A stretch of DNA of 64,000 nt from Peteryoungia rhizophila. Its GTDB lineage: Bacteria; Pseudomonadota; Alphaproteobacteria; Rhizobiales; Rhizobiaceae. The DNA lies in the NCBI RefSeq assembly GCF_004912145.1, contig NZ_STGT01000002.1, positions 682,001 through 746,000 of the forward strand, given 5' to 3'. A program made the translations under genes and the position numbers. This document shows positions 30,952 to 40,717 of the stretch, piece by piece (the stretch's first letter is position 1; each line of letters starts with the position of its first letter). The notes beneath the pieces are model-generated. The model did no database searches. It was not told the DNA's origin and saw only the letters and a list, made by a program, of their open reading frames with translations.

Positions 30952-32271
30952 TCACATCAAGCCATCGGGTTTCGAGGCTTTCCCCGCCACATAGGTTTCG
31001 ACCACGGCGCGATCGTCGCCGAGCGTCTGCAAGAGGAAGAGTTCTTCGCCGAGCGAGGTGACCGTTTCCATTCTGAGCCGCATGGCCGGCGTCGCTGCAG
31101 CATTCAGCACGACGATGTCGGCATCGGTGCCTTCGTCCAGCGTTCCGATGCGGTCGACGAGGTCGAGCGCCACGGCATTGCCCAGCGTCATGTGGTAGAA
31201 GCTTTCGAGCGGGTTCAGCCGCTCGCCGAGCAATTGCTGGATCTTGTAGGCCTCATCCATGGTCTTCAGCATGGAATAGCTCGAGCCGCCGCCGATATCG
31301 GTCGCAACGGCCACGGTCACGGGCTTTTCGCGGCGCTGTATCGCTTTCAGCGGGAAGAGGCCCGAGCCGAGAAAGAGGTTCGAGGTCGGGCAGTGGACCG
31401 CGACCGCACCGCTTTCGGCCATGGCATCCGCTTCGCGCTCCGACAGGTGGATCGCATGGCCGAAGAGTGCTTTTTTCCGCAGCAGCCCGTAGCGGGAATA
31501 GATGTCGGTATAGTCGGTGGCGTCGGGATAGAGCTCGCAGGTGTAGCGGATCTCGTCGTGGTTCTCAGACAGATGCGTCTGGATATGCAGGTCGGGGAAT
31601 TCTTCAGCCAGTTTCTGCGTCATCGCCATCTGCTCGGGCGTCGAGGTGATGGCAAAGCGGGGGGTGATGGCGACGTGGTTGCGGCCCTTGCCGTGCCATT
31701 GTTCGATCACCGCGCGGGTCTCGTCGTAACCGAGTTGCGGCGTGTCTAAGAGGCCTTGAGGAGCATTGCGATCCATCAACACCTTGCCGCCGATCATCAG
31801 CGTGCCGCGACGCAGGCTCTCAGTGAAGAAGGCATCGGCAGAGGCCTTGTGAACCGAGCAATAGGCGACCGCCGTCGTCGTGCCCTGGCGCAGGAATTCA
31901 TCGAAGAACTGTGTGGCGATCCGCTGCGCATGCGCGCTTTCGACGAAGCGGCATTCTTCGGGGAAGGTATAGGTGTTCAGCCACTCCAGGAGATTGGCGG
32001 CATAGGAGGCGATCACCTGCATCTGCGGGAAATGCACATGGCAGTCGATCAGGCCGGGCAGGATCAGGTGCGGGCGGTGGTCGATCTCTGATGTCTCCGC
32101 GCCGGCCTTCGGGTTCACATCCGAATAGCTGCCAACGGCTGCAATCTTGCCGTCCCGCACCAGCAGCGCGCCATCCTCTTCGTAGAGATAGCTTTCCCGG
32201 TCACCGGCATGCTCAGGCGCACGGCGAAAGGAGAGGAGGCGGCCGCGGATCAGGGTGTCTGTTGTCATCAT
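30952..32271 (-). CDS. guaD: guanine deaminase
   Basis: 439 residues of the amidohydrolase superfamily. The metal site motif is PGLIDCHVHFPQMQ near residue 75, followed by the guanine-deaminase-specific LEWLNTYTFPEE. Further ligands are in HIQTHLSEN and LFGHAIHLSE, and the last Asp is in VAVATDIGGGSSYSML. It converts guanine to xanthine for XdhAB. Its ATG overlaps the puuD stop by four bases (ATGA), so the order of translation is puuD then guaD. Confidence 0.93.
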   Translation of the reverse strand: MMTTDTLIRGRLLSFRRAPEHAGDRESYLYEEDGALLVRDGKIAAVGSYSDVNPKAGAETSEIDHRPHLILPGLIDCHVHFPQMQVIASYAANLLEWLNTYTFPEECRFVESAHAQRIATQFFDEFLRQGTTTAVAYCSVHKASADAFFTESLRRGTLMIGGKVLMDRNAPQGLLDTPQLGYDETRAVIEQWHGKGRNHVAITPRFAITSTPEQMAMTQKLAEEFPDLHIQTHLSENHDEIRYTCELYPDATDYTDIYSRYGLLRKKALFGHAIHLSEREADAMAESGAVAVHCPTSNLFLGSGLFPLKAIQRREKPVTVAVATDIGGGSSYSMLKTMDEAYKIQQLLGERLNPLESFYHMTLGNAVALDLVDRIGTLDEGTDADIVVLNAAATPAMRLRMETVTSLGEELFLLQTLGDDRAVVETYVAGKASKPDGLM

Positions 32272-33500
32272 TTGCCTTCAACCGTCGTCTCGTACCAGGC
32301 GACGAGCAGTTGGCGCTCTTCAGCTGAGAGATCGGTTATGTTTCCAGGCGGCATGGCATGGCTGCGGCCGGCCTGGAGATAGATTTCACGGGCATGGGCG
32401 GCGATTTCACCGTCCGTCTCGAGCTTCACGTTCTTCGGTGCGCGCGCAATGCCTTCCCAGACGGGCTCGGCTGCGTGGCACATCGAACAGCGGCCCTGTA
32501 CGACATCACGCACCGCTTCGAAATGGCCATTCGCAACAAAGGTCTGTTCACGGGAAGAGAGGCTCACCTGTTCCTCTTCGCCGGTCAGCACCTTGGGCAC
32601 CGTCGAGAGCCACATGATGACGATGAATATGAGCACCGTCACCAGCCAGGTCCAGGTCGGCTTGCCCTTGCGGGCATGCGTCGTGTTGAACCAGTGGCGG
32701 ATGGTGACGCCCATGAGGAAGACGAGGGCTGCGATGATCCAGTTGAACTCCGTCGCGAAGGCCAGCGGATAGTGGTTCGACAGCATGAAGAAAATGACGG
32801 GCAGCGTCAGGTAGTTGTTGTGCAGCGAGCGCTGCTTGGCGATCACGCCATACTTTGGATCGGGGGTGCGACCGGCGATCAGGTCGGCAACGACGATCTT
32901 CTGGTTGGGAATGATGATGAAGAAGACGTTTGCCGACATGATGGTGGCGGTAAACGCCCCCAGATGCAGGAAGGCGGCGCGGCCGGTGAACACTTGCGTG
33001 TAACCCCAGGCCATGGCGATCAGCACGACGTAGAGGAAGGCCATCAGGCCCCAGGTATTTCGGCCGAGCGGCGACTTGCACAAGAGGTCGTAGAGGATCC
33101 AGCCGACGGCCAGAGACGCCAGCGACAGACAGATGGCCTGCCACGGTTCAATGTCCAAAACCGTGCGGTCGATCAGGAAGAGATCGGCGCCGCCATAATA
33201 GACCACGGCCAGGAGTGCGAAGCCGGACAGCCAGGTGGCGTAGCTTTCCCATTTGAACCAGGTCAGATGCTCCGGCATCGAGGCAGGGGCAACCAGATAT
33301 TTCTGGATATGGTAAAAGCCGCCGCCATGCACCTGCCACTCCTCGCCATAGGCCCCGAACGGCAGGCCCGGCCGCTTCACGAGGCCGAGATCGAGCGCAA
33401 TGAAATAGAAGGAAGAGCCGATCCAGGCGATGGCCGTGATCACATGCAGCCAGCGGACGGCGAAGGACAGCCATTCCCAGGCAATTGCGTATTCATACAT
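32268..33500 (-). CDS. puuD: urate hydroxylase PuuD with C-terminal cytochrome c domain
   Basis: 410 residues. About eight membrane helices (from WLSFAVRWLHVITAIAWIGS to WTWLVTVLIFIVIMW) fill residues 1-300 and are followed by a periplasmic cytochrome c domain with heme motif CSMCH at 338-342 and Met383 (AMPPGN) as likely axial ligand. PuuD oxidises urate to 5-hydroxyisourate and hands electrons to the respiratory chain instead of making hydrogen peroxide. Coupled to guaD. The membrane part contains RHWFNTTHARKGKPTW, typical of the family. Confidence 0.93.
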   Translation of the reverse strand: MYEYAIAWEWLSFAVRWLHVITAIAWIGSSFYFIALDLGLVKRPGLPFGAYGEEWQVHGGGFYHIQKYLVAPASMPEHLTWFKWESYATWLSGFALLAVVYYGGADLFLIDRTVLDIEPWQAICLSLASLAVGWILYDLLCKSPLGRNTWGLMAFLYVVLIAMAWGYTQVFTGRAAFLHLGAFTATIMSANVFFIIIPNQKIVVADLIAGRTPDPKYGVIAKQRSLHNNYLTLPVIFFMLSNHYPLAFATEFNWIIAALVFLMGVTIRHWFNTTHARKGKPTWTWLVTVLIFIVIMWLSTVPKVLTGEEEQVSLSSREQTFVANGHFEAVRDVVQGRCSMCHAAEPVWEGIARAPKNVKLETDGEIAAHAREIYLQAGRSHAMPPGNITDLSAEERQLLVAWYETTVEGK

Positions 33501-33662
33501 TGGCCAAGTCCTTCATCTTCCCCATTTTTGCTGACATTGCGAAAAAATCCTCCCTAAGGGAAGGGGAAAGGAAGCGCTGCAGCAAAAGCTGCACCGGAAG
33601 TTTTGTGCAGCGCCTGCCTTATCTCTGCGGACGACGTCTGCAAACTGCCCCTACCGGCTTCA

Positions 33663-34580
33663 TCAGGTCCCGGCCGTCGGTGGGATGGCCTCGAAGCTCG
33701 GCAGGCTTGCGCGCAGGAACTCGCGGAAGGCGCGGATCTTGCCCGCGTTGCGTCGTGCCTCGGGATAAACCAGCCAGTAATGCGAGCCGTCTTCGCAGGT
33801 CAGCTCGAAAGGCTGGATCAGGCGCCCGGAAGCGATCTCTTCGGGATAGAATTCCGGGCGCAGAATGGCAATGCCATGGCCGGCAACTGCGGCGGCCGCC
33901 TCGAAGGACTGGGCGCCGAGCCGGGTGCGTTGCAGGGAGTCGAGCACGACATCCGGATGGCCGGCCGCCGTGAACCAGATCCGCCACCAGGGGTCGGACG
34001 GATCGATGAAACGCAGCTTCAGGAGGTCGAGCGGATCGCGGATGCCGCCGACGGTATCGGCCAACTGCGGCGAGAGCATCGGCGTGAAATGATTGCGCAT
34101 GACGAAATGCGCACGCAGCCCGGGCCAGTTTCCCCTGCCGCTACGGATGGCGAGATCCGCCGGCGTGCGGCTGAAATCGATCACGTCCTGGGAGGTTTCG
34201 AGCCGCACGGCAATACCGGGATTGTGCAGTTGGAAGTGGCCGAGATGGCGCGCCAGCCATTGTGAGGCAAATGTCGCGGTCGCATGGATGATCAGCGTGC
34301 CGTCCGCAGTGTTGCGCAGATCGGCGAGCGCTTCGCGCAGCAGCTCGAAACCTTCGGCGACCTTCGGGGCCAGTCGCTCGCCGGCCTCGCTCAGCTCGAT
34401 CCGCCGCGGCTTGCGCAGGAACAGCGCCTCGCCGACATGCCCTTCGAGCAGCTTGATCTGATAGCTCACTGCCGTCTGGCTCATGCCCAGTTCCTCGCCG
34501 GCACGGGTGAAACTTTGGAGCCGGGCCACGGCATCGAAGACGCGGAGCGCATTGAGCGGCAGCTGTTTCGACAGTTTCAT
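33663..34580 (-). CDS. LysR family regulator upstream of puuD-guaD
   Basis: 305 residues. The helix-turn-helix is at 8-65 (PLNALRVFDAVARLQSFTRA, then MSQTAVSYQIKLLEGHVGEA), followed by a GcvA-like effector domain. The ATG at 34580 has AGAGAG eight bases upstream; the longer frame to 34676 is not family-like. It is on the same strand as puuD with 162 bp between, and divergent from a DUF1127 gene. Control of puuD-guaD by urate or xanthine is a reasonable guess only. Confidence 0.85.
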   Translation of the reverse strand: MKLSKQLPLNALRVFDAVARLQSFTRAGEELGMSQTAVSYQIKLLEGHVGEALFLRKPRRIELSEAGERLAPKVAEGFELLREALADLRNTADGTLIIHATATFASQWLARHLGHFQLHNPGIAVRLETSQDVIDFSRTPADLAIRSGRGNWPGLRAHFVMRNHFTPMLSPQLADTVGGIRDPLDLLKLRFIDPSDPWWRIWFTAAGHPDVVLDSLQRTRLGAQSFEAAAAVAGHGIAILRPEFYPEEIASGRLIQPFELTCEDGSHYWLVYPEARRNAGKIRAFREFLRASLPSFEAIPPTAGT

Positions 34581-34690
34581 GGATAAGCTCTCTTTATGCA
34601 TGAAGAGCGTAATTGAATTGGATCCATGCCGCAAGCGCAGGCAGAGTGAGGCCATCAAAACGCGATAACCAAACAAACGTGGAGGCAGAC

Positions 34691-34924
34691 ATGGTGTCCG
34701 CGATCAGCAGAATTTTGTCTTTCGACCGGCCGTTTTCACTTGCATGGATCTGGCCGTTCCGGCTCTTTCGCCGGCGCCGCCGATTGACTCGCATCCAGGA
34801 TCTTCCAGATGACCTGCTGCGTGACATTGGTCTGCCGCATGAGCGGCGTCCGTCCGGCCCACATGCACACGGCGACCGCCATGTCTTCGTTACAGGTGAC
34901 CATTTGCGGCCGGGGCCTATGTAA
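34691..34924 (+). CDS. DUF1127 protein
   Basis: 77 residues. The C-terminal half carries the DUF1127 signature: an Arg-rich FRRRRRLTRIQDLPDDLLRD and then IGLPH. In alphaproteobacteria such small Arg-rich proteins have been implicated in RNA turnover and in phosphate or carbon storage metabolism. The first 35 residues are hydrophobic and aromatic (SFDRPFSLAWIWPFRLF). GGAG lies 6 bases before the ATG. It is divergent from the LysR gene. Confidence 0.8.
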   Translation: MVSAISRILSFDRPFSLAWIWPFRLFRRRRRLTRIQDLPDDLLRDIGLPHERRPSGPHAHGDRHVFVTGDHLRPGPM

Positions 34925-34993
34925 TAATGTCTATGAATTCAGTGGCTAACGCCAATTTCCTGGAAGACAGATTCCAGTTCTTCACGCGTCGAT

Positions 34994-35800
34994 TCAAGAG
35001 CCTCCGCTCATGAGTACACCAAGCAGCTCCGCGGCAACCATGGCTGCGATCACCGCCGGCCGCTTGTCCTTCACCGCACCGCCGCCAATCGGCAGGGTCA
35101 GGCGGTCGAGAGTGTCGCGGTCCACGCCCTCGCGCTTCAGAAACGAGGCGAAGGTGGCGCGCTTGGTCTTCGAGCCGATCATGCCGACATAGGCGAGATC
35201 AGAACGGGCCAGCGCTTCCTTGGCGATCAGGAAATCCAATGCATGGTCGTGGGTGAGGATAACGACAGCCCCGCCGGGTTTCAGCTGTGCAACTTCCGCC
35301 TCGGGCATGGCTGCGCGGCGGAAGGTGATGCCCTTGGGCAGGGTGCCATCGATCTCGGTTCGAGAATCGATAAGGGTCACGGCAAGAGGCAGGGGCTGAA
35401 GGGCGCGGGCAAGCGCGAGGCCGACATGGCCGGCACCGAAGAGCATGACCTGTGGAAAGGCGTCCCGTTCTGCCTGCAGGCGATGCGCCAATTCGGCAGC
35501 GATGGTCGCATCGATCGAGCGGAAAGACAAAAGCGTGCGACCGCCGCAGCATTGGCCGATCTCCGGGCCGAGCGGCACGTCTAGCGTGTCTGCGACTGTC
35601 TCGCCGGCCAGCAGCCGACGAGCGTGGCCGATTGCCATGAATTCCAGATATCCGCCACCGATCGTGCCCCAGAGCGCTGTTTCGGCGACCAGCATCATCG
35701 TGCCCGCCTCGCGTGGAGCCGAGCCCTTGGTCTCGGCGACTTCGACGAGCACGGCGTTTTGGTGGGCGGCGAGGAAGGCAGTGAGGGTGGGGACAGTCAT
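34994..35800 (-). CDS. xdhC: xanthine dehydrogenase accessory protein XdhC
   Basis: 268 residues. The N-terminal XdhC/CoxI part has VEVAETKGSAPREAGTMMLV and GQCCGGRTLLSF with the Mo-cofactor-binding Cys pair; the C-terminal Rossmann part has VMLFGAGHVGLALARALQ. XdhC binds and sulfurates the molybdenum cofactor and inserts it into XdhB. It is on the same strand as xdhA-xdhB but separated from xdhB by an oppositely oriented membrane-protein gene, so it needs its own promoter, in the 130 bp before 35800. Confidence 0.92.
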   Translation of the reverse strand: MTVPTLTAFLAAHQNAVLVEVAETKGSAPREAGTMMLVAETALWGTIGGGYLEFMAIGHARRLLAGETVADTLDVPLGPEIGQCCGGRTLLSFRSIDATIAAELAHRLQAERDAFPQVMLFGAGHVGLALARALQPLPLAVTLIDSRTEIDGTLPKGITFRRAAMPEAEVAQLKPGGAVVILTHDHALDFLIAKEALARSDLAYVGMIGSKTKRATFASFLKREGVDRDTLDRLTLPIGGGAVKDKRPAVIAAMVAAELLGVLMSGGS

Positions 35801-35930
35801 GATGGTCCGATCCTAGCATTACGCGGTGGGAACTGGACAGCAGGGCTTCGGGTTTATTCCACCAAGGTTTCACCGCGCCCGTAACATGCCTGCCGTGTTA
35901 TGGTTCCGCATCACAAGCTCGGGAGCGGGA

Positions 35931-36812
35931 ATGACCAGAACCAAAGGCTTGATCGTCTGGCTGCTCGTGGCGGCTTTCGCCGGGGCACTGTTCCTCGTCA
36001 ATCCGCTGGCGGATATCGCCGCTCAATTCAGCCGCGACGTTACGCTCGGCAGCGGTGCGCTCTACACGACGTTGCGGGTGGCGAACTCGGTGATGAGCGT
36101 GGCACGCGACGCCGATATCACCGGCGGCGTCGGCGTGGCCTCAGTCACCGCCAGCCCCGGCCAGTTGCTCCAGCCTGTGATCAACACGATCGAGCGCATG
36201 GTTGATCTGCTGTTCGGGCTCGCCATCGTATCCGGCATACTGTCGCTCATACTTGTGCCGGTGGCGAAGGTTGCCTCCATCGGGCTTGCAGCCTGCGCGC
36301 TGTTCTGCGCCGGCATAACGCTGACCGCCCGGCGCGTGCCGCCCATGCTGGAGCGCCTGACGCGGTCGGTCATCGTGCTGGGCGTCCTCGGCGCGGTTTT
36401 GCTGCCGGCATCCTATACCATCGCCTTCTACGCTGGAGATGCGATCACCGATCGAGCCTGGACCAATGCGACGGATGTTTTTGATCGCATGCAGGGCCAG
36501 CATGCGTTTGCCGGTGTCGACGAGGCCGCCGGTACCGCCGGCGTCCTCTCACCCACCGACCGGATCCCGCCGACAGAGGACGGCATGTTTGACCGTCTCG
36601 GCACAGCATTCACAGGCACCTTGCAGGCAGCCTCCGACATGGCGGCCACGGCGGCTGCCAATGCGCAGATCATCCGGGACGGCGTGGCGATCTCGACGGA
36701 CCTGTTTGCCGCCTCGATCGGCATTGCTACCGCCTATCTGGTCAAGCTCTTGGTTCTGCCGATCCTGATCCTGGCGGCCATGCTCTATCTGCTGCGGTCT
36801 GCCCTGCGTTGA
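35931..36812 (+). CDS. hypothetical multi-pass membrane protein
   Basis: 293 residues. There is a signal-anchor-like helix at about 6-23 (LIVWLLVAAFAGALFLVNPL) and further helices near 88-110, 111-130, 140-165 and 268-290. A soluble 100-residue loop between the last two contains a Pro/Asp/Thr-rich stretch. I do not recognise the family. GGAGCGGGA precedes the ATG. It is inserted, in reverse orientation, between xdhB and xdhC, and its stop is 3 bp from the xdhB stop. No link with purine oxidation is apparent. Confidence 0.65.
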   Translation: MTRTKGLIVWLLVAAFAGALFLVNPLADIAAQFSRDVTLGSGALYTTLRVANSVMSVARDADITGGVGVASVTASPGQLLQPVINTIERMVDLLFGLAIVSGILSLILVPVAKVASIGLAACALFCAGITLTARRVPPMLERLTRSVIVLGVLGAVLLPASYTIAFYAGDAITDRAWTNATDVFDRMQGQHAFAGVDEAAGTAGVLSPTDRIPPTEDGMFDRLGTAFTGTLQAASDMAATAAANAQIIRDGVAISTDLFAASIGIATAYLVKLLVLPILILAAMLYLLRSALR

Positions 36813-36815
36813 GCC

Positions 36816-39152
36816 TTAAGCCCGCTTCAGCTTCTCTACCGCCATCAGCACGCGCTCGGGTGTCGCCGGTGCATCGAGCCGTGGGCAGATGCGATAATCC
36901 GCGACTGATGCGACAGCCATCGACAGTGCTTCCAGAACCGAGATCGCCAGCATGAAGGGCGGCTCGCCCACGGCCTTGGAGCGGCCGATGGTGGGCTCTG
37001 AGTTTTCCGACCAAGGCACCAGTCGCGTATTGAAGATCTTCGGCCGGTCGGAGGCGAGCGGGATCTTGTAGGTAGAGGGGGCATGCGTCCTGAGGCGTCC
37101 CTTGCCGTCCCACCAGAGTTCTTCCGTGGTGAGCCAGCCCATGCCCTGGACGAAGCCGCCCTCGATCTGGCCGATGTCGATAACAGGGTTCAGCGACTTT
37201 CCGACATCGTGCAGGATGTCGGTGCGCTCCATCAGATATTCGCCCGTCAGCGTATCGATCGAAACTTCCGTGCAGGCGGCGCCATAGGCGTAGTAATAGA
37301 AAGGGGTGCCGCGACCGGCGGCGCGGTCCCAGTGGATCTTCGGCGTCTTGTAGAAGCCGGCGGCAGACAGTTGGACACGGCCGAAATAGGCCTGTTTGAC
37401 GAAATCGCCGAACGTGAAAATCTGGTCGCCAACCCGCACGCGGTTGGGCAGGAACTCGACCTCGGAGGCGGAGATGCCGTATTTCTCAGCGGCAAAGGCG
37501 ACCAGTCGCTCCTTGATCTGGCGGGCGGCGTCGTATGCCGCCATGCCGTTCAGGTCCGAGCCTGACGAGGCGGCGGTGGCCGAGGTGTTCGGCACCTTGG
37601 CAGTCGTCGTCGCCGTGATCTTCACCGTGTCGACATCGACCTGGAAACAGTCGGCGACGACCTGAGCGACCTTGGTGTAGAGGCCCTGGCCCATTTCGGT
37701 GCCGCCATGGTTCAGATGGATCGAGCCGTCCTGGTAGATATGCACGAGCGCACCCGCCTGGTTGAAGGCGGTCATGGTGAAGGATATGCCGAATTTTACC
37801 GGGGTGAGGGCGATGCCCTTCTTGATGACAGGGCTCGTGCGGTTGAACTCGAGGATGGCTCGGCGACGGGCCTGGTAATCGCACGAGGTTTCCAGTTCCT
37901 CCACGACCTTCAGGATGATGTTGTCTTCCACCTGTTGGTGGTAGGGGGTTACGTCGCGCCCCGAACCCTTCTCGCCATAGAAATTGGCCTTGCGGATTTC
38001 GAGCGGATCCTTAGCCAACGCATAGGCGATCTCCTCGATCACCCGCTCAGCCCCCAACATGCCCTGTGGCCCACCGAAGCCGCGATAGGCGGTGTTGGAG
38101 ACGGTATGGGTCTTCAAGGGCTGCGAGGTCAGTTTCACATGCGGATAGAAATAGCTGGAATCGGCATGGAAGAGGGCGCGGTCGGTGACCGGGCCTGACA
38201 GGTCCGAGGAGTAACCGCAGCGGGCGGCGAAATTGGCCTCGATCGCATGGATCTTTCCGGCATCGTCGAAACCGACGTCGAAATCCATCTTGAAGTCATG
38301 GCGCTTGCCGGTGACGCCCATGTCCTCGTCGCGGTCGGGGCGGAATTTGACGGCGCGCTTCAGCTTCTTGGCGGCGAGTGCGGCAAGGGCTGCAAACTGG
38401 TTGCCCTGGGTCTCCTTGCCGCCGAAGCCGCCGCCCATGCGCCGCGTGTTCACTGTGATGGCGTTGGAGGGGATGTCGAGCACATGACCGACGATGTGCT
38501 GGATCTCCGACGGATGCTGTGTCGAGGACCATACGGTGACGTCGTCGTCCTCGCCGGGGATGGCGAGCGCGATATGGCTTTCGAGATAGAAATGCTCCTG
38601 GCCGCCGATGCGCATCGAGCTCTTTATGCGGTGCGCCGCCTTGTCGAGTTCGGTCTCCGGCGTGCCGCGCTTCAGTGTCATGCCGGGGGTGACGAGCGGG
38701 CTGCCATTCTCCAGCGCGCCGTCGATATCGGTCCAGAAGGGCAGGTCGCGATACTCGACCTTGGCGAGGCGGGCGGCCTTGCGGGCGGCGTCACGGGTTT
38801 CGGCGATGACCGCAAAGATGGTCTGGCCGTGGAATTCGATTTTGTCGGTCGCGATCAGTGGTTCGTCATGGCGGCCGCCGGAGGAGACGTCATTGACGCC
38901 GGTGATGTCGTCTGCCGTCAGCACACAGACGACGCCGGGATGGGATTTCACCGCCGAGAGATCGATCGACAGGATCTCGGCATGGGCGCGATCCGCCATG
39001 CCGAGCGCGCCGTGCAACAGGCCAGCAGGTTCGGGAATATCATCGATATATTCGGCACTTCCGGCGACATGCTTGTGCGCTGAATCATGCCTGAGCGACT
39101 GGTGCATCGGCCCCTTGATGTATTTCGTCGTCTCGTAGGTCGCCTTATCCAT
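36816..39152 (-). CDS. xdhB: xanthine dehydrogenase molybdopterin-binding subunit
   Basis: 778 residues. Mo-cofactor and active-site motifs are in place: RRMGGGFGGKETQGNQ, AYRGFGGPQGM (substrate Arg), HGGTEMGQGLYTK, TAASSGSDLNGMA, and the catalytic Glu in RSKAVGEPPFMLA. With XdhA it oxidises hypoxanthine and xanthine to urate in the cytoplasm. The ATG at 39152 has GGAGG seven bases upstream and is preferred to the GTG at 39158 that would overlap the xdhA stop. It is the third gene of bdhA-xdhA-xdhB. Confidence 0.95.
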   Translation of the reverse strand: MDKATYETTKYIKGPMHQSLRHDSAHKHVAGSAEYIDDIPEPAGLLHGALGMADRAHAEILSIDLSAVKSHPGVVCVLTADDITGVNDVSSGGRHDEPLIATDKIEFHGQTIFAVIAETRDAARKAARLAKVEYRDLPFWTDIDGALENGSPLVTPGMTLKRGTPETELDKAAHRIKSSMRIGGQEHFYLESHIALAIPGEDDDVTVWSSTQHPSEIQHIVGHVLDIPSNAITVNTRRMGGGFGGKETQGNQFAALAALAAKKLKRAVKFRPDRDEDMGVTGKRHDFKMDFDVGFDDAGKIHAIEANFAARCGYSSDLSGPVTDRALFHADSSYFYPHVKLTSQPLKTHTVSNTAYRGFGGPQGMLGAERVIEEIAYALAKDPLEIRKANFYGEKGSGRDVTPYHQQVEDNIILKVVEELETSCDYQARRRAILEFNRTSPVIKKGIALTPVKFGISFTMTAFNQAGALVHIYQDGSIHLNHGGTEMGQGLYTKVAQVVADCFQVDVDTVKITATTTAKVPNTSATAASSGSDLNGMAAYDAARQIKERLVAFAAEKYGISASEVEFLPNRVRVGDQIFTFGDFVKQAYFGRVQLSAAGFYKTPKIHWDRAAGRGTPFYYYAYGAACTEVSIDTLTGEYLMERTDILHDVGKSLNPVIDIGQIEGGFVQGMGWLTTEELWWDGKGRLRTHAPSTYKIPLASDRPKIFNTRLVPWSENSEPTIGRSKAVGEPPFMLAISVLEALSMAVASVADYRICPRLDAPATPERVLMAVEKLKRA

Positions 39153-39154
39153 GA

Positions 39155-40627
39155 TCACGCCTCCTCCGTCGCGAAGCGCTGCAGTTCCTGCGGCGTTCCC
39201 GAGATTTCGAGGAAGAAACGGGTGAGCAGGTTCTTCGCCGTCAGTTGGCGATATCCGGCTGTTGCGCGCCAGTCGGTGAGCGGCTTGTAGTCGAGGTCGA
39301 AGGCGTCGCGCGCGGCTTCCATGGTCGCCTGGGTGAAGGGCTTGCCATAGAGCGCTGCTTCAACCGACCGCGCCCGCTTCGGCGTTCCTGCCATGCCGCC
39401 GAAGGCGATGCGGATGTGTGTGACCACGCCGCTTGCGTCCAGCTCCAGGTGGAAGGCGCCACAAAGGGCGGAGATATCCTCGTCGCGGCGCTTGGTGATC
39501 TTGTAGACGGCTACGTGGCTGTCCGCCTTGGGGTGCGGCACAAGCATGCTTTCGACCAATTCGCCCGGCTGGCGGTCCTGCTTGCCGTAGTCGATGAAAT
39601 AGTCCTCGAGCGGCATGGTCCGCGTGCCGGACGCCGAACGCAGCGTAACGGTCGCCGAAAGTGCGATCAGCGCTGGCGGGCTATCGCCGATGGGCGAGCC
39701 ATTGGCGATATTGCCGCCGATCGTGCCCATGTTGCGCACCTGCTGGCCGCCAATGCGCTCAATCAGGCGACCGAAGGCGGGGATTTCCTGGCGTAGCACC
39801 TCGAAGGCGCCGTTATAGCTTACTCCGGCGCCCATCGTGATGCCTTCAGGCGTGACTTTGATTTTCTGCAACTCTTCCAGGTGGTTGATGAAGACGACAG
39901 GGTCGAGCACGCGCATCTGCTTGGTGACCCAGAGGCCGACATCGGTCGCGCCGGCGACCACTGTTGCCTTGGGATGGGCGGCAAGTGTCTCGGCCAGGCC
40001 TTCGACGCTGCCGGGCACGACGAGACGGCGACCATCGGAGCCTGACAGCGCGATGGTCTCGCGGGTCGCCAATTCTTCAAGCCGCGCGATGATCTCGGCG
40101 CGTTCGCGCTCCAGCGGATCGAAGAGGGCTGATGGTCGGACGCGGGCCACCTGTTCGGCGGCCTTCACGATCGGCTCGTAACCCGTGCAGCGGCAGAGAT
40201 TGCCTTGCAGCGCGCGCTCGATCTCGGCGCGGCTGGGGTTCTCCGAAGTGAGCCACAAGCCGTAGAGCGACATGACGAATCCGGGCGTGCAGAAGCCGCA
40301 TTGCGAGCCATGACAGTCGACCATGGCCTGCTGTACGGGATGCAGCGTCCCGTCTTTTGCGCCTAAGTGCTCAACCGTCACCACGTGGGTGGCGTTCAGC
40401 GAGCCGACGAAGCGGATGCAGGCATTGACCGTTTCATACACGAGCCGGCCCGAGACCAGCCGCCCGACCAGCACCGTGCAGGCGCCGCAGTCGCCCTCGG
40501 CACAACCTTCCTTCGAGCCCGTCAGCCGGCGCTTCAGGCGCAGGAAGTCGAGCAGCGTCTCGGTCGGGTCGAGGCTGGATAGGGCGATATCCTCGCCGTT
40601 CAGGATGAAACGGATGCTGTCTGCCAT
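39155..40627 (-). CDS. xdhA: xanthine dehydrogenase FAD/2Fe-2S subunit
   Basis: 490 residues. The first 2Fe-2S domain uses GCAEGDCGACTVLVG (Cys about 46, 51, 54) and the second CGFCTPGFVMSLYGLW with GNLCRCTGYEPI (about 105-150). The FAD domain from 195 on includes TVVAGATDVGLWV and QVRNMGTIGGNIANGSPIGD. It relays electrons from the molybdenum centre in XdhB to NAD+. The ATG at 40627 (MADSIRF) matches the family; the longer frame does not. xdhB follows with overlapping signals. Confidence 0.95.
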   Translation of the reverse strand: MADSIRFILNGEDIALSSLDPTETLLDFLRLKRRLTGSKEGCAEGDCGACTVLVGRLVSGRLVYETVNACIRFVGSLNATHVVTVEHLGAKDGTLHPVQQAMVDCHGSQCGFCTPGFVMSLYGLWLTSENPSRAEIERALQGNLCRCTGYEPIVKAAEQVARVRPSALFDPLERERAEIIARLEELATRETIALSGSDGRRLVVPGSVEGLAETLAAHPKATVVAGATDVGLWVTKQMRVLDPVVFINHLEELQKIKVTPEGITMGAGVSYNGAFEVLRQEIPAFGRLIERIGGQQVRNMGTIGGNIANGSPIGDSPPALIALSATVTLRSASGTRTMPLEDYFIDYGKQDRQPGELVESMLVPHPKADSHVAVYKITKRRDEDISALCGAFHLELDASGVVTHIRIAFGGMAGTPKRARSVEAALYGKPFTQATMEAARDAFDLDYKPLTDWRATAGYRQLTAKNLLTRFFLEISGTPQELQRFATEEA

Positions 40628-40717
40628 GTATGGATCGTGTCCCCCTCGGTGTCCGGCTGCCGGACTGCTGCGTCGCTCGACATGTGATGGTGAGCGGCGC
40701 AGCGTCATCTTTCAAGT

